NCBI GenBank assembly: GCA_035698885.1
Contig: DASSBJ010000110.1
Coordinates: 1-12,338, forward strand
Origin: VRUE01 sp035698885
GTDB lineage: Bacteria > Actinomycetota > Thermoleophilia > Solirubrobacterales > 70-9
Length of the DNA: 12,338 bases
Reading direction: 5' to 3'
Of the stretch, positions 6,427 to 11,729 are shown piece by piece; within the stretch, counting starts at the first letter, position 1; each line of letters starts with the position of its first letter. The position numbers were made by a program, and so were the translations under genes. Below the pieces are notes generated by a model. That model was given only the letters and a program-made list of their open reading frames with translations. It ran no database searches and was not told where the DNA came from.

Positions 6427-6906
6427 ATGACGGACCGTCCCTCCGGGCGAGAGGAGACCGAGGACGAGCGCCTCGACCGCAACCTCGGCGAGCTGCTGCA
6501 GGAGCTGCGCGTGGCGCTGCCGGGGGTGCAGGTCCTCTTCGCCTTCCTGCTCGCGGTGCCGTTCCAGCGCAACTTCACCGAGATCTCCCCCTTCGAGGAG
6601 AAGGTCTACTTCGCCACCCTGCTCTGCACGGCGCTCTCCGCCGCGCTGCTGATCTCCCCGACGGCCTACCACCGGATCACCTTCCACATGCAGCAGAAGC
6701 GCGAGCTGGTCTACCTGGCGAACCGCCTCGCGATCGCCGGGCTCGGCTTCCTGGCGCTGGCGATGAGCGGCGCGATCCTGCTGATCACCGACGTGCTGTT
6801 CGGCGGCGTCGCCACCTGGCTGTTCACCGGCGCGTCGCTGCTGACCTTCGCCGTGCTCTGGGTCGGGCTGCCTTTGCGGCGGCGCTTCCGGCTCGGCGGC
6901 GCGTAG
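6427..6906 (+). CDS. DUF6328-type small membrane protein
   Basis: 159-residue protein of unknown function. The N-terminal about 25 residues are hydrophilic and acidic (REETEDERLDRNL). Four membrane segments follow at about 31-47, 62-80, 100-122 and 126-147. The pattern ELLQELRVALPGVQVLFAFLL, then FQRNF, then TAYHRITF in the loop after segment two, resembles the DUF6328 family common in actinobacteria; that name is from memory of the family pattern, not a search. ATG 6427 is chosen because the conserved part begins right after it; an ATG at 6382 would overlap the divergent ArsP-like coding region. The end is 10 bp from the convergent HD gene. No role can be inferred from neighbours. Confidence 0.82.
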   Translation: MTDRPSGREETEDERLDRNLGELLQELRVALPGVQVLFAFLLAVPFQRNFTEISPFEEKVYFATLLCTALSAALLISPTAYHRITFHMQQKRELVYLANRLAIAGLGFLALAMSGAILLITDVLFGGVATWLFTGASLLTFAVLWVGLPLRRRFRLGGA

Positions 6907-6916
6907 CGCCGGGCGC

Positions 6917-7537
6917 TCAGCAGAGCGGCGCGCGCTCGCCTTCGGCGCGCTGGCCCCAGAGCCCGACCATCTCGTCGGCGAAGCGGTCGACCAGCGGCAC
7001 CCCCGGCGCGTTGGCGAAGAGCATTTCCAGGTCGAACTCCCAGATCAGGATCTTCGTGTCGAGGCTGACCGGCAGCTCCTCGTCGACGTCCTCGCCGCGC
7101 ACGGCGTAGGCGTCGCGCAGGACGGCGACGTTGGCGACTTTGTCGGCGGCGAAGATCGCCTGCGCGTGCGGCCCGGCCGCCGCCACCCGCCGCCGGTGCT
7201 CCTGCTTGCGCTCCTCGTAGTCCTCGATCGAGGCGTCTTCGGTCAGCGCCTCGACCAGCTCCGCGACCTCCTCGCCGAAGCGGCCGTGCAGCTGCTCGGC
7301 CCCGAGCTCGCTGCTCTCGAGCACGTCGTGCAGCAGGCCGGCGGCGAGCACCTCGTCGGCGTAGTTGTGCTGGGCGAGCAGCTCCGCAACCGCTAGCGAG
7401 TGCTCGATGAAGGGGATCTCCTCGCAGCCGGTCTGGCGGGTCTGGCCGGCGTGCGCGCGCCGGGCGACGGAGAGGGCGCTACGGACGAGTATCGACCGCT
7501 GAGCCTTGGTGTCTAACCGACTGCAAAGTGGTGACAT
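6917..7537 (-). CDS. Stand-alone HD-domain hydrolase of SpoT/Mesh1 type
   Basis: Single-domain HD protein, 206 residues, resembling small alarmone ((p)ppGpp) hydrolases. It has no synthetase, TGS or ACT domain. The motif order fits the RelA/SpoT hydrolase half: AHAGQTRQTG (about 29-37), IEHSLAVAELL (metal-ligand His46), GLLHDVLESSE (His70-Asp71), and ADKVANV (Asp132, Asn136). By alignment with the classical RSH motifs, all four metal ligands are present. The catalytic Glu-Asp pair is changed to Glu74-Ser75, so activity or substrate may differ; another phosphoester such as NADPH, which metazoan Mesh1 also cleaves, is possible. Start ATG 7537 is the only in-frame start near the domain and lacks a Shine-Dalgarno; a TACGCT at 7552-7547 could be the -10 of a nearly leaderless transcript. 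It follows the MBL gene by 72 bp. Confidence 0.85.
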   Translation of the reverse strand: MSPLCSRLDTKAQRSILVRSALSVARRAHAGQTRQTGCEEIPFIEHSLAVAELLAQHNYADEVLAAGLLHDVLESSELGAEQLHGRFGEEVAELVEALTEDASIEDYEERKQEHRRRVAAAGPHAQAIFAADKVANVAVLRDAYAVRGEDVDEELPVSLDTKILIWEFDLEMLFANAPGVPLVDRFADEMVGLWGQRAEGERAPLC

Positions 7538-7609
7538 CCGTCATCAAGCGTAACGGACAAAACGAACGGCGCACACTCCATTCGTACCGAAAGAGGACAG
7601 ATGTCTTGC

Positions 7610-8491
7610 TTAGCCTGCGGCGACAGGCCTGGACGCCGCGGCTCGCAGCTCGAGCTCCGCTCCCTCGACGCCGAGCTCGATCGCGCCGGGGTCGCCGCCG
7701 GCCGCCGTCCAGCGCTCGCGCGCTTCCTCGCCCAGGCGGTCGAGCTGGGCGTCGGTGTGCAGCGGATCGTGGTGGAAGAGCACCGTGCGCTCGGCGCCGG
7801 TCCGGCGGGCGAAGCTGAGCGCGTGGGAGAGCGAGGAGTGGCCCCAGCCGAGGTGGTCGGGGTACTCGGCGTCGGCGTACTGGCCGTCGTGGATCAGCAG
7901 CGAGGCGCCCTCGGCGAGGCCGAAGCCCGAGATCCACTCGTCCCCGAGCTTGTCGAGGTCGGCGCCGAGCGCCGGCTCGTGGTCGGGGATGTAGGCGAGC
8001 GAGTCCTCGCCGTCGTCGATCCGGTAGCCGAGCGTCGGGCCGCGATGGGCGACCGAGGCGGCGCGGATCCGCGCCGGGCCGATCTCCCACTCGCTCTCCG
8101 GCGTGCTGCGGAAGGAGACGTCGCAGGGCAGCTCGCGCACCTCGACCGGGCTGAGCGGCGCCGAGATGTAGCGGGCGATGCGGTCGCGCAGCGAGGCCTC
8201 GGGCGAGGCCGGGCCCCAGATCACGATCTCGGTCTGCGGCCGGAAGCAGGGGGCGAAGAAGACGAGGCCCTGGATGTGGTCGAGGTGCAGGTGGGTCAGC
8301 AGCAGGTGCAGGCGCGAGGGCTCGTCGGGCAGCGCCAGGCCGAGGTTGCGGATCCCGGTGCCGGCGTCGAGCGCCAGCAGCGAGCCGTCGGAGAGGGTGA
8401 CGCCGACGCAGGAGGTGTTGCCGCCGTAGCGGATCGTCTCCGGCCCTGGGGAGGGGACCGAGCCGCGCGTGCCCCAGAGCTTGACCTTCAT
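7610..8491 (-). CDS. Metallo-beta-lactamase-fold hydrolase (GTRGSVP/PhnP-like family)
   Basis: A dinuclear-metal hydrolase, 293 residues, probably cytoplasmic since no signal peptide is seen. It opens with the subfamily signature MKVKLWGTRGSVPSPGP and RYGGNTSCV. The metal-binding HLHLDH motif is at 67-72 (within LLLTHLHLDHIQGL). Further likely ligands are His149, Asp170 (AYIPDHEP) and the C-terminal His240/His241 (VLFHHDP). A family-specific HDGQYADAEY and DHLGWGHSS segment lies at about 201-220. Relatives are related to RNase Z, PhnP and class-II cyclic nucleotide phosphodiesterases; the substrate is unknown. ATG 8491 begins one nucleotide after the PAS gene's TGA (TGAGATG), so the two are translationally coupled. 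That tie suggests PAS sensing controls or partners the hydrolase. Confidence 0.9.
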   Translation of the reverse strand: MKVKLWGTRGSVPSPGPETIRYGGNTSCVGVTLSDGSLLALDAGTGIRNLGLALPDEPSRLHLLLTHLHLDHIQGLVFFAPCFRPQTEIVIWGPASPEASLRDRIARYISAPLSPVEVRELPCDVSFRSTPESEWEIGPARIRAASVAHRGPTLGYRIDDGEDSLAYIPDHEPALGADLDKLGDEWISGFGLAEGASLLIHDGQYADAEYPDHLGWGHSSLSHALSFARRTGAERTVLFHHDPLHTDAQLDRLGEEARERWTAAGGDPGAIELGVEGAELELRAAASRPVAAG

Positions 8492-8492
8492 C

Positions 8493-8918
8493 TCAGACGG
8501 TCGCTCCGCTGGGGGAAGCGTCGCCCGCGGCGGGCCAGAAGACGGCGATCGCCCCGCGCGAGCCGTGCTGGGTCTGGATCGGGAAGGCGGAGACCTCGAC
8601 CCGGTGGCCGGCGCCGTCGGTCGAGCGGATCTCGAATTCGGCGTGCGCGGGGCGGTCGTCGCGGACCGCCTTGACCAGCGGCAGGTCGTCGTAGGGGATC
8701 GGCTCGCCGGCGTCGTCGAAGGGCCCGAACAGGGCGCCCCACTCCTGGGCGCCGACCGTGCCCAGCTCCTCCCAGGGCTTGCCCAGCAGCATCCCGGCCG
8801 CCTCGTTGTAGAAGACCAGCAGGCCGCCCTCGTCGACGAGGAAGGCGGGGGTCGAGAGGGCCGACATGAGATTGCGGGCCAGGATCAGCTCGAGCGGCTT
8901 CTGGGTCGAGGTTGGCAC
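8493..8918 (-). CDS. Single PAS-domain protein
   Basis: 141 residues, almost entirely one PAS domain (about 12-128): NLMSALSTPAFLVDEGGLL, then FYNEAAGMLLGKPWEELG, an AHAEFEIRSTDGAGHRVEVSAFPI strand region, and a final GAIAVFWPA strand. There is no visible kinase, cyclase or HTH output domain and no membrane segment. It may bind a ligand or cofactor, or act as a protein-interaction module. Residues for a specific cofactor could not be picked out. GTG 8918 is the start, with a weak AGG 7 nt upstream. Its natural partner is the MBL hydrolase encoded 1 nt downstream. A CRP-like palindrome lies 39 bp upstream of its start codon. Confidence 0.87.
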   Translation of the reverse strand: MPTSTQKPLELILARNLMSALSTPAFLVDEGGLLVFYNEAAGMLLGKPWEELGTVGAQEWGALFGPFDDAGEPIPYDDLPLVKAVRDDRPAHAEFEIRSTDGAGHRVEVSAFPIQTQHGSRGAIAVFWPAAGDASPSGATV

Positions 8919-8956
8919 GTGATCGCCTAGCTTCCGTTGTGGGTGTGTGAAGGGAC

Positions 8957-8972
8957 TGTGACTTTCGTCACT
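8957..8972. promoter_or_regulatory. CRP/GlxR-like operator between the PAS and acyltransferase genes
   Basis: TGTGA (8957-8961), six bases, TCACT (8968-8972) matches 9 of 10 positions of the CRP-family consensus TGTGA-N6-TCACA. A second TGTGA at 8946-8950 is exactly 11 bp (one helical turn) to the left, and TTCAC follows at 8972-8976. The site lies in the divergent intergenic region, so it could control either or both genes. The match is read by eye; the regulator is not in the window. Confidence 0.5.
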
Positions 8973-8991
8973 TCACCAATTTCAATCTACA
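8963..8991 (+). promoter_or_regulatory. Weak candidate promoter for the acyltransferase gene
   Basis: TTTCGT (8963-8968), 17 bp, TCTACA (8986-8991) has correct spacing but mediocre matches. The -35 overlaps the CRP-like palindrome, so a bound regulator would probably block it. Start would be near 8998, leaving a leader of about 50 nt before ATG 9048. Confidence 0.3.
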
Positions 8992-9047
8992 GCGCGAGGG
9001 GCGGGCCCATCGAGTACAACTCCCCGGCCTTGGAAAAGCGCACCCGA

Positions 9048-9659
9048 ATGTACAGCCTGGCGATGGCCGTCTCCCGCCCCGTGGTCTCGGCATGGGGCCG
9101 GCTCGAGGTCGAGGGGCTGGAGGCGCTGCCGGAGAGCGGCCCGGCGCTGGTGATCGGCAACCACGACAGCCACTGGGACCCGGTCGCGGTCGGCGTCGCG
9201 GCGCTGCGCCGGCGCCAGATCAGGGCGCTGGCGAAATCGACGCTCTGGGACGTGCGCGGCCTCTCCCCGGTGCTGACCGGGATGGGTCAGATCCCGATCG
9301 AGCGCGGCGCCGGCGACAAGCGGGCGCTGGCGCGGGCGATCGAGGAGCTGCGCGGCGGCGCCTGCATCGGCGTCTTCCCCGAAGGCACCCGCTCGCGCGG
9401 CAAGGTCCTGCGGGCGCGCAGCGGCGTCGGCCGCCTGGCGCTCGAGGTACCGGAGGCGAAGCTCGTCTGCGTGGCTATCGACGGCACCTCCGAGCTGACC
9501 GGCTTCCCCCGCCGGCCGCGCCTGCGCACCCGCTTCTTCGAGCCGGCCGGCGGCCAGGCCCGCCCCGGCGAGGACCCCGGCGAGCTCTCCGCCCGCCTGC
9601 TGGCCGAGATCCGCGCCCAGGTCCCGCCGACGATCTCCTGGCGCAAGCGCGCCGCCTGA
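9048..9659 (+). CDS. 1-acyl-sn-glycerol-3-phosphate acyltransferase (PlsC-like)
   Basis: Transfers an acyl chain to lysophosphatidic acid or a similar acceptor in membrane lipid synthesis. 203 residues from ATG 9048. The four acyltransferase blocks are present: NHDSHWD (38-44; catalytic His39 and Asp44 of the HX4D motif), GQIPIERG (80-87), FPEGTRSRG (110-118), and KLVCVAIDGTSEL (138-150). No long membrane segment is seen, so it is probably peripheral. An upstream TTG at 8937 extends the frame by 37 residues but those run through the CRP-like operator and candidate promoter and carry no family features, so ATG 9048 is preferred; Shine-Dalgarno is weak. Convergent with the first TetR gene, 10 bp between stops. 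Exact acceptor cannot be inferred; several PlsC paralogues per genome are usual in actinobacteria. Confidence 0.92.
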   Translation: MYSLAMAVSRPVVSAWGRLEVEGLEALPESGPALVIGNHDSHWDPVAVGVAALRRRQIRALAKSTLWDVRGLSPVLTGMGQIPIERGAGDKRALARAIEELRGGACIGVFPEGTRSRGKVLRARSGVGRLALEVPEAKLVCVAIDGTSELTGFPRRPRLRTRFFEPAGGQARPGEDPGELSARLLAEIRAQVPPTISWRKRAA

Positions 9660-9669
9660 GCACCCGCCG

Positions 9670-10305
9670 CTAGAGCGAGGCGAGGAGGAGCTCGGTCAAC
9701 TCGGGCTCTAGGTCGCGCAGGCGCTGAGGGTCGCCGCCCGCGGCGCGGCTGGCGACGAGCGCCAGGGCGGCGCCGACCAGGCGGCGCTCGAGGCCGGGGA
9801 GGGGGGTGGCGCCGTCGCGCTCGGCGAGCGCGGCGCGCAGCATCGCGCCGAGGCGCTCGACCAGCTCGCGGCGGGCGGCGGCGAGGGCGGCGATCTGCGG
9901 CGGCGGCTCGGCGCTGAGCAGGCGGGCGACGTCGGGCTCGGCGGCGAGGAACTCGATCGCCGCGGCGATCCCCGCGCCGGCAGCGCCCGCCCGTTCGATC
10001 GCGTCGCAGAGCCGCGCCGCCTGTTCCTCGTAGGCCGCCAGCACGCAGGCCCAGAGGTCCTCGAAGTGCTGGTAGAAGGTGCGGCTGGACACGTGCGCCA
10101 GCTCGGTCACGCGGGCCGCAGTCAGCCGGCCGTAGCCCTGCTCGGCGAGCGCCGCGGCGGCGGCCGCGAGCAGCCGCTGGCGCTGGTGGGCGCGGACCAG
10201 GTCGGCGGGCATGCCGTGGCGGCCCGGGAGCAGGCGCGGCGGCGCGGCCGCGGCCGGCTCCGGCTCGGCCAGCGCGGCGCCGGAGATCAAGCGCAGCTCG
10301 GTCAT
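9670..10305 (-). CDS. TetR/AcrR-family transcriptional regulator (TetR-1)
   Basis: DNA-binding repressor-type protein, 211 residues. After a 25-residue Ala/Pro-rich leader comes a linker RLLPGRHGMPADLVRAHQRQR, then the TetR DNA-binding domain (about 40-90) with helix-turn-helix around LTAARVTELAHVSSRTFYQHF (61-81). The following segment reads EDLWACVLAAY where the neighbouring regulators have GK-x-x-CFLAAY. The remainder is an Ala-rich helical ligand domain ending PELTELLLASL. ATG 10305 overlaps the TGA of the upstream TetR-2 gene (ATGA) and has GGAGGAG 8 nt ahead, so the two are one coupled unit. It resembles TetR-4 at the opposite end of the cluster in linker and C-terminus. Ligand and targets unknown. 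Confidence 0.92.
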   Translation of the reverse strand: MTELRLISGAALAEPEPAAAAPPRLLPGRHGMPADLVRAHQRQRLLAAAAAALAEQGYGRLTAARVTELAHVSSRTFYQHFEDLWACVLAAYEEQAARLCDAIERAGAAGAGIAAAIEFLAAEPDVARLLSAEPPPQIAALAAARRELVERLGAMLRAALAERDGATPLPGLERRLVGAALALVASRAAGGDPQRLRDLEPELTELLLASL

Positions 10306-11006
10306 CGCTGTGTCTCCTCCGCCAGCCGCGCCCGGCGGCGCTCGAGCAAGACGTGCGCCCGCTCGAACGCCCCTTCGGCGTCCTCGCTGTCGAGATAGGC
10401 GCCGACGGCGAAGTGCATCAGCTCCGGCAGCGAGTCCCAGAGGCGGCTCGGCTCGCCCGCGGTCAGCGCCTCGGCCGCGCAGGAGGCGATTCCGCCGATG
10501 ACGAAGGACCCCGTCGCCTCGGGCGGCGCAGCGGCCGGGTCGATGTCGGCGCGGACGCTGTCGACCGCCGCGGCCAGGCGCTCCAGCGTCGCCTCGTAGC
10601 GCGCCGTCATCGGCTCGCCGGCGATCTGCCCCTCGACCAGCAGCGCCCGTGTCATCGCCGGCCGCTCGGTCGCGAACTCGAACAGCCGCACGATCGCCGC
10701 CCGGATTCCGCCCTCCCAGCCGGGGGCGGTCGCCGCGGCCTCCAGCAGGCTGACGCAGAGCCGGTCGATCCAGGTCGCGTAGGCCCGCGCGAAGCAGTCC
10801 TCCTTGCTCGCGAACTGCTCGTAGAACTGCACCCGGTGGCCGCCGCTGCGTTCGAGGATCGACTTGACCGAGACCTCCCGGTAGCCGATCTCCCCGGCCG
10901 CGACGAGGACGCTTTCCATCGCCGTCTCGCGGACGGCGGCCTCGGGCGTCGGCGCGGCTTCCAGCGAATCGAGCCGAATCGACGCTGCTGAGGCTTCCGG
11001 TGCCAT
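10302..11006 (-). CDS. TetR/AcrR-family transcriptional regulator (TetR-2)
   Basis: 234 residues. The DNA-binding domain is at about 24-72, with helix-turn-helix region VSVKSILERSGGHRVQFYEQF (45-65) and a following ASKEDCFARAY. In the recognition helix GGHRVQFYEQF replaces the usual S-x-x-T/R-FY sequence, so its operator may differ. The ligand domain ends DSLPELMHFAVGAYLDS, close to the PELIDIALAPYLG ending of the divergent TetR-3. ATG 11006 is chosen because upstream sequence in this frame belongs to the intergenic region and the antisense of TetR-3. TTTATA lies 6 nt before the ATG, so the transcript may be leaderless; an AAGGAG 17 nt upstream is too distant to be a normal ribosome site. First gene of a coupled pair with TetR-1. 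Confidence 0.9.
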   Translation of the reverse strand: MAPEASAASIRLDSLEAAPTPEAAVRETAMESVLVAAGEIGYREVSVKSILERSGGHRVQFYEQFASKEDCFARAYATWIDRLCVSLLEAAATAPGWEGGIRAAIVRLFEFATERPAMTRALLVEGQIAGEPMTARYEATLERLAAAVDSVRADIDPAAAPPEATGSFVIGGIASCAAEALTAGEPSRLWDSLPELMHFAVGAYLDSEDAEGAFERAHVLLERRRARLAEETQR

Positions 11007-11010
11007 GGGC

Positions 11011-11018
11011 CCTATAAA
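11011..11018 (-). promoter_or_regulatory. Candidate -10 element of TetR-2
   Basis: On the minus strand TTTATA (11018-11013), overlapping TATAGG (11016-11011), lies 4-6 nt before ATG 11006. This would start transcription at or just inside the start codon. No good -35 match is present. Confidence 0.35.
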
Positions 11019-11037
11019 AACTACTCCTTTTTCGCCA

Positions 11038-11059
11038 GATATGAAATCTTTTTCATCTC
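11038..11059. promoter_or_regulatory. AT-rich 22-bp palindrome between divergent TetR genes, likely autoregulatory operator
   Basis: Arms GATATGAAA (11038-11046) and TTTCATCTC (11051-11059) pair at 8 of 9 positions around a 4-bp centre TCTT. It lies in the 69-bp gap between the starts of TetR-2 and TetR-3. It covers the expected -35 region of the TetR-3 promoter and abuts the -35 region of TetR-2. Size, symmetry and position are typical of TetR operators. Confidence 0.55.
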
Positions 11060-11062
11060 GGC

Positions 11063-11068
11063 TACCCT
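11063..11068 (+). promoter_or_regulatory. Candidate -10 element of TetR-3
   Basis: TACCCT fits TAnnnT and ends 7 nt before ATG 11076, as expected for a leaderless transcript. The AT-rich palindrome at 11038-11059 would overlap its -35 region. Confidence 0.35.
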
Positions 11069-11075
11069 CACTTCC

Positions 11076-11729
11076 ATGCAGTACCTCTCGCAAAGGCTGG
11101 CTACGAGGCCCTTTCCGAGGCGGGAGCGGGGCGACGGCGGGAGCAGCCCTCCGCCGCCGCAGCGGGAGCGGATCCTCGACGCGGTCGAGCGGCTCGTCGC
11201 CGCCGACGGCTTTGCCGGCGTCTCGATCGAAGCGATCGTCAAGCAGGCGGGCGTCTCCTCGGTCACCTTCTACGAGTTCTTCGAGGGCAAGGAGGAGTGC
11301 TTCCTCGCCGCCTTCGAGCGTGCGGTCGAGGACGGGGCGGACGAGCTGGCGCGGGCCGCCGCGGGCGACCCCGCGGCCGGCGGCTTCTCCTGGTCCGAAG
11401 AGGTGGCGACAGGCCTGCGCGCGCTGACCCGGCTGGTCGCCGCCCGCCCCGAGCGCGCCCGCCTCGTCCTGGTCGAGGCGCGGACCGGCGGGCCGGAGCT
11501 GTCCCGCCGCTTCGAGGCGGCGCTCGACCGCGTGGCGGCGAAGCTGCGCGAGGGGCGGGATCTGCCGACCGCGCCCGCCGATCTGCCGGCCACGCACGAG
11601 GAGGCGACCGCCGGCGCGCTCGCCTGGCTGCTGCGGGAGAAGCTCGAGACGGGGGGCGCGGAGGGCCTGGAGAAGCTCTATCCGGAACTGATCGACATCG
11701 CGCTGGCCCCCTACCTCGGCGATGGCTAG
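11076..11729 (+). CDS. TetR/AcrR-family transcriptional regulator (TetR-3)
   Basis: 217 residues. A basic, Pro-rich leader of about 28 residues (RPFPRRERGDGG, then SSPPPP) precedes the TetR domain (29-77): RERILDAVERLVAADGF, then helix-turn-helix VSIEAIVKQAGVSSVTFYEFF (49-69), then EGKEECFLAAF. The C-terminal ligand domain ends YPELIDIALAPYLGDG. The ATG at 11076 has no Shine-Dalgarno and sits 7 nt after TACCCT, which suggests leaderless translation; a later start would cut into the basic leader only. It diverges from TetR-2 and its last 8 nt overlap the start of TetR-4 (ATGGCTAG), so it is coupled to that gene. Ligand unknown. Confidence 0.92.
   Translation: MQYLSQRLATRPFPRRERGDGGSSPPPPQRERILDAVERLVAADGFAGVSIEAIVKQAGVSSVTFYEFFEGKEECFLAAFERAVEDGADELARAAAGDPAAGGFSWSEEVATGLRALTRLVAARPERARLVLVEARTGGPELSRRFEAALDRVAAKLREGRDLPTAPADLPATHEEATAGALAWLLREKLETGGAEGLEKLYPELIDIALAPYLGDG

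Noticed and set aside
5904..7109. Long plus-strand open frame across the ArsP-like, DUF6328-type and HD genes
   Set aside because: Low-complexity Arg/Ala/Gly composition and overlap with genes on both strands mark it as a shadow.
7613..7628. Short hairpin at the end of the MBL gene as a terminator
   Set aside because: Only a 5-bp stem within coding sequence and no T tract follows.
7601..8674. Plus-strand open frame of about 357 codons over the MBL and PAS genes
   Set aside because: It is antisense to two conserved genes, and its Arg/Val/Gly-rich sequence has no family pattern.
8937..9047. N-terminal extension of the acyltransferase from TTG 8937
   Set aside because: It crosses the CRP-like operator and candidate promoter, uses a rare start, and contains no acyltransferase features.
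11021..11056. Minus-strand mini-ORF MKKISYLAKKE with a GAGGG upstream and AAGGAG at its end, before TetR-2
   Set aside because: Too short and AT-rich, and it is formed by the palindrome itself; its position fits operator DNA better than an upstream peptide. Conservation would reopen the question.
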